In this document: positions 24,587 through 34,221 of the stretch, in pieces | Layout: each line of letters opens with the position of its first letter | Numbering within the stretch: the first letter of the stretch is position 1 | Source of the DNA: [Leptolyngbya] sp. JSC-1 | Lineage (GTDB): Bacteria; Cyanobacteriota; Cyanobacteriia; Elainellales; Elainellaceae | Length of the DNA: 64,000 nt | Reading direction: 5' to 3' | NCBI GenBank assembly: GCA_000733415.1 | Contig: KL662191.1 | Coordinates: 3,977,287 to 4,041,286, forward strand | The notes under the pieces: generated by a model | The model's input: the letters and a program-made list of their open reading frames with translations, nothing else | Told to the model about the DNA's origin: nothing | Databases searched by the model: none | Program-made: the position numbers and the translations under genes

Positions 24587-26176
24587 CTACGGCAGTTCCA
24601 ACCGTTGGAAGACAGGTTCGGGATCATTTAAGACTTGGCCCGCCGGCAAAACTCCCCAGGTGCTGTGTTTGGCAAATGGCACAGTCGCTGCCACATCAAG
24701 CTGATTAAAGTCCACCAAAAAGCCAAGCTGACCATAGACCGCATTGCTAAGGCGAGGCACAATCGGTGAGAGCAGATAGGCCGCCAACCGCACAGATTCT
24801 AGTACTGTATAGAGCACTTGCTCAACTTCAGACTGCTTTCCTTGCTTATAGAGCGACCACGGGGCTTGCTCATCCACATATTTGTTGCCAGCCTGCACTA
24901 GGGTCAAGATTTGGGCACAGGCATGACTAAACGCCAGATCCTGATAAGCCTGCGCTACTTCGCTGCCCAACCCTGCTCCCCTCGATCGCAGTCCATCTAT
25001 CAGAGAACCATCTGCGTCCGTTACTGATGGCACCTTGCCATCGCAATACTTATGGGCCATTTTCAGCGTCCGGTTCAGCAGGTTGCCCAAATCATTGGCA
25101 AGGTCAGCGTTAAGCGTGTTAATAAACCGAGTTTCGCTAAAGTCACCATCGCGGCCAAACTCAATCTCTTTTAAGAAGAAATAGCGGACAGCATCCGCGC
25201 CATAGCGATTGACTAAATCCACCGGATCGATGACATTGCCCAGCGTTTTGCTGATTTTTTGCCCATCTTTGGTTAAAAAGCCATGACCAAACACCCGCTC
25301 TGGCAGTGGTAAATCCGCCGACATCAGCATCGCCGGCCAATAGACCGCATGAAATCGGAGAATATCTTTGCCAATCAAGTGTAGGTTGAAGGGATACCAG
25401 GTCGCTGTTGCATTCGCTAAGGTCGGGGCTTGGTCTGGTTCTAACAAAGCCGTCACATAAGCCAGAAGCGCATCAAACCAAACATAGATGGTGTGGTTGG
25501 GGTCAGCGGGGATCGGAATCCCCCAGTCGAGATTCACCCGCGAAATCGAGAAGTCTTGCAGTCCGCGGCTAACAAAGCTCAACACCTCATTGCGGCGGCT
25601 TTCCGGCTGAATGAAGTCAGGTCGTTCCTGGTAGAGTCGCTCTAGCTGGCTCTGGTATTTCGACAGACGAAAGAAATAGTTTTGCTCGTCTCGCCATTCG
25701 GCTTTTTTGTTGGGGTGTAACGGGCAATACCCTCCTTCTAGCAGATCCCGCTCTTCCTTGAACTCTTCGCAGGAGACGCAGTACCACCCCTGCTGCTGGC
25801 CTAAATAAATATCGCCCCGTTCCCACACCCGCTGAAAAAACTCTTTGACAATGGCTTCGTGTCTTGGGTCAGTCGTGCGAATAAAGCTATCTACTTGAAT
25901 GTTGAGCAACTCCCAAAGAGATTTAAACTCCTTGGCAATTAAATCACAATGCTCCTGCGGCAGCCGACCCAACGCCTCAGCCGTGCGCTGAATTTTCTGT
26001 CCATGCTCATCTGTGCCCGTAACCAATCGTACCGATTTTCCTTGCAGCCGCTGAAACCGAGCTATTATATCTGCGGCAATCGTGGTATAAGCACTGCCGA
26101 TGTGAGGGACATCATTGACATAGTAAATGGGCGTTGTGATCGAGAATGTTCCTTGATTCGTAACGCGAGAATCCAT
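24587..26176 (-). CDS. metG: Methionyl-tRNA synthetase
   Basis: Class I aminoacyl-tRNA synthetase charging tRNA-Met. The 529-residue product contains the HIGH-type motif VPHIGSAYTT (about 24-33), a zinc-type cysteine cluster (CVSCEEF and GGYCPLHP, about 134-157) and the KMSKS-type KISKTLGN (about 309-316). The C-terminal tRNA-binding extension found in longer forms is absent, as is common in cyanobacteria. The first residues, MDSRVTNQGTFSITTPIYYV, show the start just before the Rossmann fold. Confidence 0.97.
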   Translation of the reverse strand: MDSRVTNQGTFSITTPIYYVNDVPHIGSAYTTIAADIIARFQRLQGKSVRLVTGTDEHGQKIQRTAEALGRLPQEHCDLIAKEFKSLWELLNIQVDSFIRTTDPRHEAIVKEFFQRVWERGDIYLGQQQGWYCVSCEEFKEERDLLEGGYCPLHPNKKAEWRDEQNYFFRLSKYQSQLERLYQERPDFIQPESRRNEVLSFVSRGLQDFSISRVNLDWGIPIPADPNHTIYVWFDALLAYVTALLEPDQAPTLANATATWYPFNLHLIGKDILRFHAVYWPAMLMSADLPLPERVFGHGFLTKDGQKISKTLGNVIDPVDLVNRYGADAVRYFFLKEIEFGRDGDFSETRFINTLNADLANDLGNLLNRTLKMAHKYCDGKVPSVTDADGSLIDGLRSRGAGLGSEVAQAYQDLAFSHACAQILTLVQAGNKYVDEQAPWSLYKQGKQSEVEQVLYTVLESVRLAAYLLSPIVPRLSNAVYGQLGFLVDFNQLDVAATVPFAKHSTWGVLPAGQVLNDPEPVFQRLELP

Positions 26177-26524
26177 GAGGTTATTAAAAACTACCGCTTA
26201 AACTACCAATAACTATACTCGAAGGATGAAAGGGGAAGCTGGATTACCGGTTCACTTTTACGACTCCAAACTTCTAGAGTACTGTTTGCAGTGCTTTACC
26301 GTTAGCTGATCTACTGTTAATGCATCTACACTTATCTAGTTTCACCGGGAACAAAGGACCATTTCAGGAATAATTGAAGAAATAGAACGTAAGCTTTAAA
26401 GTTTTCTCAGGAAATCTCAAAGATGGTTAATCTGACGGAGTGCTAAGGCTACAAAGCCAACAGATAGCCTAAATCTAAGTTCAGTCAATGCTTAGGCAAT
26501 TATAAAAAATAATCAGAGTTTTTG
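26177..26524. other. Divergent spacer upstream of metG
   Basis: AT-rich 348-nt spacer. A minus-strand TATAGT about 35 nt upstream of metG could be a -10 element, but no good -35 is paired with it. No tRNA, riboswitch core or repeat was found. Confidence 0.5.
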
Positions 26525-26848
26525 ATGCTTTCGAATCAATACAGTTGGTTTTCTTTCGTCTCTAATCGTTTCCGAATTAAGGAAAACCAAGACAGATGTG
26601 CAACTTTTGTGCAGCCGTTCACGTATGCAGCTAGTTTGGAACGAATCATTTTTGCGATTCAAATTATCAGCACTCTAGATGAATTGGCCGCTAGTAATCG
26701 GCAACAATTAGTTTGGAATGAGTTAAATCTAGGAATGAATCAGCTAATTTTCCTCTCTTCTCTCGGTTTGCTTATCACATCCATACATGTCTATCAATTG
26801 ATGCGATACCATTGCAACTTTAAGCAAAGGTTAAATCTCTGCTCTTGA
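26525..26848 (+). CDS. Hypothetical small membrane protein
   Basis: The 107-residue frame starting at ATG 26525 is AT-rich compared with its neighbours. It contains one hydrophobic stretch near the C-terminus (LIFLSSLGLLITSIHVYQL, about 74-92) and a weaker one around ERIIFAIQIIS. No family is recognised and the ribosome binding site is poor. It stands alone between metG and the acyltransferase gene. It may be a lineage-specific gene or a chance frame. Confidence 0.4.
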   Translation: MLSNQYSWFSFVSNRFRIKENQDRCATFVQPFTYAASLERIIFAIQIISTLDELAASNRQQLVWNELNLGMNQLIFLSSLGLLITSIHVYQLMRYHCNFKQRLNLCS

Positions 26849-27005
26849 TTCAAGTCGTTGTAAACCCACTACATTAACGGCATTAATTCGGAAGCAGCTA
26901 CATAAGTCCCCCTTGCGGCAATCGGCAGACCCATCATTTGATATAGGCAAAGCACTAGAAGAATACTCTAGTATGAAGAAAGGTTAAGCTAGACGTTTCA
27001 TCAGA

Positions 27006-27725
27006 ATGCCAGTTCACAGCCCGCTACTCATTTCCCAACAACTGCTTGCTGCTTTAGGAACTCGGAGCTTTACTCATCATTCCGACCGAATTCCCCATGA
27101 AAGTGCAGTTGTGGTGGTTAGTAACCATCGCAGTTTTATGGATGCACCACTATTAATGAGTGCGTTGAATCGACCTATTCGCTTTGCCTGCCATCATTAC
27201 ATGGGCCAAGTGCCGCTATTGCGGGATTTTGTGCTGCGCTTAGGCTGTTTTCCGCTTGATGCACCTGAGCACCGGCAGCAGAATTTTTTTCATCAAGCAG
27301 TTCAATTGCTGCAAACTCAGCAGGTTGTTGGCATTTTCCCAGAAGGAACCGAACCCATGGTGCATCTCACACCTCCACGGCAGATTGGTGAGTTTCATCG
27401 TGGCTTTGCCCATCTAGCCCTACGAGCACCCGTTCAGGATCTGGCAGTTTTGCCGGTTGCTATCGCTTCTCAACACGAAACGACCAATTTTCCAGTTCCA
27501 CTTAAGTTTTTGAGTTTGTTTGATCCGTCCGAACCATTGTTTGATCAAGCCGGATGGCATCCAATGGTGATGTACCAGCGAGTGGATCTCTTGGTAGGAA
27601 AACCCTTATGGATCACCGATGCTCAACGTCAAAGCTATCAAGGCAAACAGGCCAAAAGTGTCGTTGCTGACCTGATGAGCTATTGCCAGAGTGAAATCAC
27701 CGATTTGCTGCAATACGGTTGTTAG
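27006..27725 (+). CDS. PlsC-like 1-acylglycerol-3-phosphate acyltransferase
   Basis: Acyltransferases of this family acylate lysophosphatidic acid or related alcohols on the membrane face. The 239-residue product has the catalytic NHxxxxD motif as SNHRSFMDAP (about 38-47), the GxFPEGT-type motif GIFPEGTEP (about 111-119) and a final LPVAIA segment, in the order expected for PlsC. No clear multi-pass membrane region is seen. Its stop lies 2 nt before the start of an alpha/beta hydrolase gene, so the two are almost surely translated together and may act on one pathway. Confidence 0.85.
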   Translation: MPVHSPLLISQQLLAALGTRSFTHHSDRIPHESAVVVVSNHRSFMDAPLLMSALNRPIRFACHHYMGQVPLLRDFVLRLGCFPLDAPEHRQQNFFHQAVQLLQTQQVVGIFPEGTEPMVHLTPPRQIGEFHRGFAHLALRAPVQDLAVLPVAIASQHETTNFPVPLKFLSLFDPSEPLFDQAGWHPMVMYQRVDLLVGKPLWITDAQRQSYQGKQAKSVVADLMSYCQSEITDLLQYGC

Positions 27726-27727
27726 AC

Positions 27728-28534
27728 ATGTCAGAGACGCCTTATTTTCTTGTCCTCCGCTCACCCAGGCCCCGCCAACCCAATGCACCTCTCTTTATCT
27801 ACTTGCCCGGTGGAGACGGTACTGGCCAGCTCTTCTATCGTCAATTGGAAGGACTTGAAAAAACCTTCGACATTCGCTGCTTGGAAATTCCTCCCGATGA
27901 CTTAAACGGCTGGGATCTGCTGGTGGAACAGGTCGTGCAGCTCGTTGAGGCAGAAGTGAAGGAGTATCCCCGGTCAGCAGTCTACCTTTGCGGCGAATCG
28001 TTTGGCGGCTGTTTGGCCCTGAAAGTGATTTTGCATGCGCCCCATCTATTTGATCGGTTAGTGCTAGTCAATCCGGCTTCGGCCTTTCGGCAACAGTCTT
28101 GGCTCTATTGGCTATCGTTTTTAGCCCGCCCAGTGCCGGAAGCGATCTATTGCATGTTTTGGCTATGGTTTCTGCCGATTCTTGCCTCGCTGGGACGCAT
28201 AGAATCTAACGACCGACGCGCTTTGTTAACTGCGGTGCAGGGCATGACGCAAGAAACCTCGGTGTGGCGAGTTGGTCTCCTGCGAGAATTCAACATCAGC
28301 GATGAGCAGTTGCGGCAAATCAAGCAGCCAACCATCGTGATTGCTAGCGGTCGGGATAGCATTTTACCATCCGTTAGCGAAGCTGAGCATCTGTGTGCAC
28401 TCATACCTCAAGCTCGAGCCTACGTGTTGCCCGACAGCGGCCATGCTTGTTTGTTAGAGGCCGATGTAAATCTATACGACATTCTCAAATCGCTTGATTT
28501 TTTGCCAGTGTCGCAATTGGTAACCGAGAGATAA
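27728..28534 (+). CDS. Alpha/beta hydrolase resembling the phytyl-ester-synthase hydrolase half
   Basis: The 268-residue protein has an alpha/beta hydrolase fold: YLPGGDGTG (oxyanion region, about 26-34), the nucleophile elbow GESFGG (Ser about 92), an acidic residue in SGRDS (about 208) and histidine in PDSGHACLLE (about 237). The run YLPGGDGTG, DIRCLEIPP, YLCGESFGGCLALK and LVNPASAF closely recalls, from memory, the esterase half of plant PES1/PES2 proteins, which fuse it to an acyltransferase. ATG 27728 lies 2 nt after the acyltransferase stop. Substrate unknown. Confidence 0.8.
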   Translation: MSETPYFLVLRSPRPRQPNAPLFIYLPGGDGTGQLFYRQLEGLEKTFDIRCLEIPPDDLNGWDLLVEQVVQLVEAEVKEYPRSAVYLCGESFGGCLALKVILHAPHLFDRLVLVNPASAFRQQSWLYWLSFLARPVPEAIYCMFWLWFLPILASLGRIESNDRRALLTAVQGMTQETSVWRVGLLREFNISDEQLRQIKQPTIVIASGRDSILPSVSEAEHLCALIPQARAYVLPDSGHACLLEADVNLYDILKSLDFLPVSQLVTER

Positions 28535-28577
28535 TCCTGCACTCAGGAGGGGATTCTAGCTCTGTGATTGACGAATC

Positions 28578-28611
28578 AGGAATTCGTCAGGAGTTCGTCA
28601 AGAATTCGGTC
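28578..28611. repeat. Degenerate 11-bp tandem triplication
   Basis: AGGAATTCGTC, AGGAGTTCGTC and AAGAATTCGGTC follow each other directly in the spacer between convergent stops. Confidence 0.75.
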
Positions 28612-28643
28612 AGGTGAGACGCACCACCAACTGCTAGCCCGGC

Positions 28644-29591
28644 TTACAACTGGGCAAAGCGGTCAGTTGCCTCAATCAGGGCGCTGCAAATTCCCGGCTC
28701 GGTCATTGAATGGCCTGCATCAGGAACTACGATAAACTCAGCCTCTGGCAATGCTCGGTGCAGTTCCCAAGCCGATACCATTGGGCAGACCACATCGTAT
28801 CGTCCCTGCACAATCACAATCGGCAGATGACGAATCCGATCACATTGCATCAACAGTTGGTCTTCACGCTCAAAGAACCCTTTATTAACAAAATAATGGC
28901 ACTCGATGCGGGCAAAGGCATCCGCAAATTGAGTCTCGCCAAACCGCTGCTGCAAATTGGGATCGGGAAACAATTTACTAGTGCTGGCTTCCCACACCGA
29001 CCAAGCTTGGGCAGCAGTGGCTCGTACTTCAGGATCAGTATGGGTCAGACGTTTATAATAGGCCGCGATTAAATCTTGCCGTTCTTCTAGCGGAATTGGC
29101 TGGAGGTAGGCTTCCCACGCATCAGGAAACAGATAGCTCGCTCCCTCTTGATAAAACCAGCGTAGTTCCTTTTGTCGTAGCAGAAAAATCCCGCGCAGAA
29201 TCAGCGCTCTACAAGCAGACGGATGGGATTGGCTGTAGGCAAGCGCCAAACTGCTACCCCAACTGCCACCAAACACAACCCACTGGTCAATTTCAAGCTG
29301 ACTGCGGATTTTCTCAATGTCGCTCACCAAGTCCCAAGTCGTGTTCTGGCTTAGCTCGGCATGGGGCGTACTCTGCCCACAACCCCGCTGGTCAAACAGG
29401 ACAATCCGCCATTTCTGTGGATCAAAATACTGGCGATAAATCGGATCGATGCCGCCACCGGGGCCACCGTGCAGGAAGATGACTGGCTTGCCGTCCGGAT
29501 TACCGGCCTGCTCATAATGCAGTGTGTGCAACTCGGAAACCTTCAGTTTGCCTGTTTGATAGGGTTCGATCGGTGGATACAGTTCTCGCAT
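28644..29591 (-). CDS. pip: Proline iminopeptidase
   Basis: Serine peptidase of family S33 that removes N-terminal proline from peptides. The protein has HGGPGGG (about 40-46), FDQRGCGQS (about 67-75), and the nucleophile elbow GGSWGSSLAL (Ser about 110). The aspartate and histidine lie in GRYDVVCP and DAGHSMTE near the C-terminus. ATG 29591 gives MRELYPPIEPY, the usual start (315 residues); ATG 29606 is five codons upstream. Convergent with the hydrolase gene. Confidence 0.92.
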   Translation of the reverse strand: MRELYPPIEPYQTGKLKVSELHTLHYEQAGNPDGKPVIFLHGGPGGGIDPIYRQYFDPQKWRIVLFDQRGCGQSTPHAELSQNTTWDLVSDIEKIRSQLEIDQWVVFGGSWGSSLALAYSQSHPSACRALILRGIFLLRQKELRWFYQEGASYLFPDAWEAYLQPIPLEERQDLIAAYYKRLTHTDPEVRATAAQAWSVWEASTSKLFPDPNLQQRFGETQFADAFARIECHYFVNKGFFEREDQLLMQCDRIRHLPIVIVQGRYDVVCPMVSAWELHRALPEAEFIVVPDAGHSMTEPGICSALIEATDRFAQL

Positions 29592-29766
29592 AACATCCGC
29601 TTCCATAGCGCCAATCCGCTTCAGAGTTTAGCGTGTTGCGATAGCACCGACTCAGATCCTGTTTAAAATTGAGACTTGAGATGCACATGCGGCTCAAGCA
29701 GTTCAAGCTGCTAGCCGACTGTGGGCAAGCGACTCTGTAATTTGTCTGTAACTTGGTTCTAGGACT

Positions 29767-30147
29767 ATGCCTGACAGCAACTGCTATGAAATTCTTTGCC
29801 TGGAGTATCAAGACACCGCCTTATACGGAGAAGCCATTCAAATCATCCAAGAGCGGAATCTCTGCTGGTTGCGACCCCTAGCATTGCTAAAGCAGACGCA
29901 GCAGGAGCGGGCATTACCAATTCTGTATGACTTGCGCCAAGGGTCAGATTTACTCTGCCCTCACACCCTGATTCGAACAGCGCTAGATACAGAAGTACTG
30001 CCAATCCTGGCTCAATTAGAAAATCTCAAGGCTAGCTGCGCAACCCCAGTTCCTGAACCGGTAGCGCACCAGCAATTGCAAGCTTTTATTCGTAAAATTT
30101 GCCAAGCTCAACCTGACGCCTTTCGGCCAATGCACCCATCAAGCTAA
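29767..30147 (+). CDS. Conserved cyanobacterial protein of unknown function
   Basis: The 126-residue soluble protein begins MPDSNCYEILCLEYQDTALY and has RNLCWLRPLAL and YDLRQGSDLLCPHTLIRTA in its middle. I recall similar hypothetical proteins in other cyanobacteria but no domain name. No membrane segment, signal peptide or metal motif is visible. It is divergent from pip. Confidence 0.7.
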   Translation: MPDSNCYEILCLEYQDTALYGEAIQIIQERNLCWLRPLALLKQTQQERALPILYDLRQGSDLLCPHTLIRTALDTEVLPILAQLENLKASCATPVPEPVAHQQLQAFIRKICQAQPDAFRPMHPSS

Positions 30148-30203
30148 GCCCAAGTTCAATCTGTGGGGTAGTGGTTCTTGTTTAGCGGTTAGAGATTTAG
30201 AAA

Positions 30204-30398
30204 TTAAGGGCTAGGCACCAGACGAATCCGGCCCGCATCCATTTCTGACATTAACAGTTCCAGGGCTTCATAATCGGCGTCAGAAATATAGCCCAAACGG
30301 CTCAGCTCATAGTTGATCTCGTTTTCGATATCGGGTGTCAACTGTTTGATATACAAAGCTTTGGCAACAAGTTGACGAATCACATGGGTTGTTTTCAT
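30204..30398 (-). CDS. Small conserved protein of unknown function
   Basis: The 64-residue protein reads as two or three helices (MKTTHVIRQLVAKALYIKQL, then DIENEINYELSRLGYISDAD and LELLMSEMDAGRIRLVPSP). Hydrophobic spacing is regular and the N-terminus basic. The pattern recalls short cyanobacterial hypothetical proteins of 60-70 residues. It is convergent with the 126-residue gene (56 nt between stops). Confidence 0.7.
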   Translation of the reverse strand: MKTTHVIRQLVAKALYIKQLTPDIENEINYELSRLGYISDADYEALELLMSEMDAGRIRLVPSP

Positions 30399-31027
30399 GG
30401 TCCATCTACTTCAAATAGTGGTGAGGGCGATTTCAGGTTAAATCTTCGGCTAGACCCTGTCTAACTCCCATGATCACTATCATTGGCTAGCGTGATATCT
30501 ATCACAGGGTGCTATTTCACGAATCTAATCCCTTACTCCAGCTTGAGCGGGCAGAATTCCGGATTTTGCAGAAGATTTGCAGAAGATTTTAATCTGAGGC
30601 TTTGGCTTGAAGGGTTAAGGGTATGACCTCCTCAAACGCTAGAGCAACTTCTTTGAATTAAGGGCGATTCTACCGTTGCTAGTCCTACGAATGGCGGCTT
30701 TAAGACTTTTTTAAACTAGTGGTGAAGTATATAGAGCCGTACTGATACCTGACATAGGAACGATCACGGGCATCAGCTAACTTTCGAGCAGCTGAGATAA
30801 AGCCCAGATGAAGATTTTGTATTGTCCTATACTTAGGGCTGTATTTTTTTACTCAAAACTTTAAAGAGGGAATTTTGAAAGATGAAGATTCTGCAAATCT
30901 AGTTGAATCTAGTACTCTATCTATAATAGACGTTCCATAGGCGTCAAAGCTATTGTCTGTACATTCCAGAAAAATGGTTTCCCAGGATTCGCAGTCAGTA
31001 TTACCGCTCCGAAGACAGGATCAAACG
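30399..31027. other. Spacer upstream of the STAS gene
   Basis: This 629-nt spacer contains an 11-bp tandem duplication (GCAGAAGATTT at 30568-30578 and 30579-30589) and a perfect TATAAT at 30922-30927, probably the -10 element of the STAS gene, without a good -35 partner. No other feature was found. Confidence 0.55.
30922..30927 (+). promoter_or_regulatory. Candidate -10 element of the STAS gene
   Basis: TATAAT in a local AT-rich setting about 100 nt upstream of the chosen start codon. No TTGACA-like hexamer lies at 16-18 nt, so an alternative sigma factor or an activator could be involved. Confidence 0.4.
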
Positions 31028-31375
31028 ATGCAGGAAAGCTCTTTCGCTCACTCCGGAACAACTGTTATTCAACCCCATGGTCAGATTAATTCAGCGAATG
31101 CAGCCACGCTTCAGCAGCAGCTAGCTGAAGCCATCTCTTCTCATGAGCATTCCGCTCTCCTGATTGACATGAGCAAGGTTGAATCCCTCGACAGTGCAGG
31201 TTTGATGGCGTTGGTTTCTACTTTGACCCTGGCACAGCGTTTGAACAAACAATTCAGTTTGTTCGGTATTTCCGCTTCTGTGCGAATCATTTTTGAACTG
31301 ACTCAGCTTGATCGAGTATTTGACATCCTGGATGATCAACATGGGCAACCAGTCCGGGAAATTGCCGTTGCCTAA
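31028..31375 (+). CDS. STAS-domain anti-sigma factor antagonist
   Basis: SpoIIAA-like proteins switch partners with a kinase/anti-sigma factor depending on serine phosphorylation. The 115-residue product has the STAS layout: VIQPHGQINSANAATLQQQL near the N-terminus and DMSKVESLDSAGLMALVS in the middle, where Ser about 56 is the phosphorylation site in the conserved DSxG context. I chose ATG 31028 because CAGGA lies 7 nt upstream. ATG 30974 and a TTG at 30953 would add a tail not seen in the family. No kinase or phosphatase gene is adjacent. Confidence 0.85.
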   Translation: MQESSFAHSGTTVIQPHGQINSANAATLQQQLAEAISSHEHSALLIDMSKVESLDSAGLMALVSTLTLAQRLNKQFSLFGISASVRIIFELTQLDRVFDILDDQHGQPVREIAVA

Positions 31376-31482
31376 GTTCGGTGCGTTCTCGGTCCGGCTT
31401 ACTCAGCTTGACTACCACAAGCTCGGACATTCGGTAAGATGAGACTTGAACAAGTCTGTATCGCTGAGTTCCGAGATTGACT

Positions 31483-34221
31483 GTGGCAAGTGTAGAACAG
31501 TTATTAACGCCAGAAATCGCACGTCCTGCTCGTTATCTAGGCAACGAATTAGGAGCTGTGCATAAACCTTGGGAGGGGTCTCAGATCCGTTGGGTTTTGA
31601 CCTATCCAGAGGTTTATGAGGTCGGCGCATCCAATCTAGGGCACATCATTCTCTACAGTATTTTGAACGCGCAGCCGCGCCAGTTGTGTGACCGAGCCTA
31701 TTTGCCGGCACCGGATCTAGCAGCCAAATTAAGGGCAACTGCCACTCCTCTATTTGCAGTTGAATCCAGACGGCCATTGAGCGAATTCGACATTTTAGGC
31801 TTTAGTCTCAGCTACGAGTTAGGGGCAACTAACGTGCTGGAAATGCTTGATTTGGCGGAAATTCCCTTAACCTGGCGCGAGCGCAGAGCAGCAGATGTGT
31901 GGGATGTCACCAAAGGCAGCTACCCGCTGATCTTTGCCGGTGGGCAAACCGCTACGTCCAACCCAGAACCCTATGCCGACTTTTTCGACTTTATCGCGCT
32001 TGGAGACGGAGAAGAACTACTGCCAGAAATTGGCTTGGTGTTGGAAGAAGGCAAGGCCGCAGGCTTGAGCCGAGAGGAGATACTGCTCGATTTGGCCCAG
32101 GTTCCTGGCGTCTATGTGCCCCAGTTTTACGATATGGCAGATGATGGATCGGTTCAGTCGAATCGGTCCGATGTGCCTGAGCGAGTGCTGCGGCGAGTTG
32201 CCACACCAATTCCGGCCTACTCGATTGGCCTAGTCCCCTATGTAGAAACAGTACATGACCGTCTGACGATCGAAATTCGGCGGGGCTGTACGCGGGGCTG
32301 CCGCTTTTGCCAACCTGGAATGCTAACCCGTCCAGCCAGGGATGTGGAGCCTGAGCAAGTAATCGAGGCGATCGAGCAGGGCATGCGGGCTACTGGTTAT
32401 AACGAATTCTCGCTGCTTTCCCTCAGTTGCTCAGATTACCTAGCGTTGCCCGCTGTTGGCGTCGAGGTCAAAAACCGCCTTAAGGGAGAAAATATTTCGC
32501 TGTCGCTGCCCAGCCAGCGGGTGGACCGATTTGACGAAAACATTGCTCATATTGTGGGTGGTACCCGCCAGTCGAGCCTGACCTTTGCCCCTGAAGCCGG
32601 AACCCAGCGCCTGCGCGACATTATCAACAAAGGCTTGACCAACGAAGAGTTGCTGCGCGGCGTCAAAACCGCCTATGAGCAGGGATGGGACCGGGTCAAG
32701 CTCTACTTCATGATTGGCTTACCAGGTGAAACCGATGCAGATGTCTTGGGCATTGCCGAAACTTTGCGCTGGCTACAACGGGAATGTAGCGCCAAAGGCC
32801 GAAAGCGATTGGGCTTTACCGTTACCATTTCGAACTTCACGCCCAAACCCCACACACCGTTCCAGTGGCATTCGGTTTCGACCGCTGAGTTTGAACGCAA
32901 GCAGGAGCTATTGCGGCAGGAGTTGCGCACTGTTCCTGGCACCAAGGCCAACTTTACTGACGTGCGCATCTCGGCAATGGAAGACTTTGTGGGCCGGGGC
33001 GATCGTCGCTTGGCTGCCGTCGTTCAGCGAGCGTGGGAACTAGGTGCCGGAATGGATGCCTGGTGGGAGAGTCTGGATCGCGCCTTTGCCGCTTGGGCCC
33101 AGGCCATTACGGAAGCAGGACTCACCTGGAAGTATCGCCAAATTGAAACCGGTGAGTGGAATCTGTTTCAATCCCAACCGCTGACAGATGAACACCGAGC
33201 AGATCGACCGTTTCCTCAAAACCCAGCCCAGCAGCCAGCGACAGATCTCAAATCTGCTCCTAGTTGCGATACACCTTTACCGTGGGACCACATTGATACC
33301 GGCATCGATAAGCAATGGCTCAAAGCTGACCTTCAGCGGGCACTAGAGGCGGCTACCGTACCAGACTGCTCGTTTGATGGCTGTTCTCACTGCGGCGTCT
33401 GTGGAGCCGATTTCGGCCACAATATTGTGGTGCCACCACCGCCGATTCCGACCTTCACCGGTCATTTTGTCCCAAATCAAAGCCGCGCCCAACGATTGCG
33501 CCTTTGGTTTGGCAAGCAAGCTGACATGGCCCTGATCAGCCATCTAGACCTGATGCGTCTATTGGACCGTGCCGTTCGACGAGCCGCTATTCCAGTCGCA
33601 TTTACCGGCGGGTTTCATCCGGGTCCACGTATCGTTCCAGCCAGTGCGCTGCCCTTGGGGACAACTAGCTCCGGTGAAATCGTTGATTTTGACTTGACCG
33701 AGCCGATGGAACCAGAAGCATTCAAGCAGAAGTTGGCTGCTCAACTGCCTGAGTCCATTCCCCTCTATCGAGTCGAGTCGATTGCAGTCAATTCTGCCTC
33801 AGCAACTCAGTTGTTGGAGCAGGCTGAGTATGTGTTGGCAATACAGTGCCTGAGCAGCGCACAAACCAGGTCAGAGACAGAACCAACTCCGGCCACCTGG
33901 CAATCCTGGATCGAGCAAATTTTAGCCAGCTCCCAAATTTTAGTGGAGCACACCACGAAATCGGGCAAGGTGCAGCAAATCAACCTACGAGAGCGATTAT
34001 CTGAATTAGAGCTTCTCGCACCGGAGCAGATGCCCCAGGCGATGAAAGATTCAGCCATACTGCCTTGGGTGGGTGTGCGCTATGTAGGTAGCTGTCGCAA
34101 CGATGGAGCTTTACTACGACCAGAGCATGTCATTCAGATGCTGGAGTTTGTAGCGCAGCAGGAGTTTCAGTTGAGGCAGATTCACCGGCAGCACCTGTTT
34201 TTAGCTTCATTGCCCGAGTGA
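31483..34221 (+). CDS. B12-binding-type radical SAM protein fused to DUF2344
   Basis: This 912-residue protein joins a TIGR03960-type radical SAM enzyme with an N-terminal cobalamin-binding-like region (about 40-200) to a C-terminal TIGR03936/DUF2344 domain. The radical SAM cluster is in IRRGCTRGCRFCQPGM (about 262-277). A CSFDGCSHCGVCG segment (about 627-639) precedes the DUF2344 part, which begins near LRLWFGKQADMALISHLDL. The family is often encoded beside RNase E/G, as here, but its reaction is not established. GTG 31483 was chosen; TTG 31477 is possible. Confidence 0.88.
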   Translation: MASVEQLLTPEIARPARYLGNELGAVHKPWEGSQIRWVLTYPEVYEVGASNLGHIILYSILNAQPRQLCDRAYLPAPDLAAKLRATATPLFAVESRRPLSEFDILGFSLSYELGATNVLEMLDLAEIPLTWRERRAADVWDVTKGSYPLIFAGGQTATSNPEPYADFFDFIALGDGEELLPEIGLVLEEGKAAGLSREEILLDLAQVPGVYVPQFYDMADDGSVQSNRSDVPERVLRRVATPIPAYSIGLVPYVETVHDRLTIEIRRGCTRGCRFCQPGMLTRPARDVEPEQVIEAIEQGMRATGYNEFSLLSLSCSDYLALPAVGVEVKNRLKGENISLSLPSQRVDRFDENIAHIVGGTRQSSLTFAPEAGTQRLRDIINKGLTNEELLRGVKTAYEQGWDRVKLYFMIGLPGETDADVLGIAETLRWLQRECSAKGRKRLGFTVTISNFTPKPHTPFQWHSVSTAEFERKQELLRQELRTVPGTKANFTDVRISAMEDFVGRGDRRLAAVVQRAWELGAGMDAWWESLDRAFAAWAQAITEAGLTWKYRQIETGEWNLFQSQPLTDEHRADRPFPQNPAQQPATDLKSAPSCDTPLPWDHIDTGIDKQWLKADLQRALEAATVPDCSFDGCSHCGVCGADFGHNIVVPPPPIPTFTGHFVPNQSRAQRLRLWFGKQADMALISHLDLMRLLDRAVRRAAIPVAFTGGFHPGPRIVPASALPLGTTSSGEIVDFDLTEPMEPEAFKQKLAAQLPESIPLYRVESIAVNSASATQLLEQAEYVLAIQCLSSAQTRSETEPTPATWQSWIEQILASSQILVEHTTKSGKVQQINLRERLSELELLAPEQMPQAMKDSAILPWVGVRYVGSCRNDGALLRPEHVIQMLEFVAQQEFQLRQIHRQHLFLASLPE

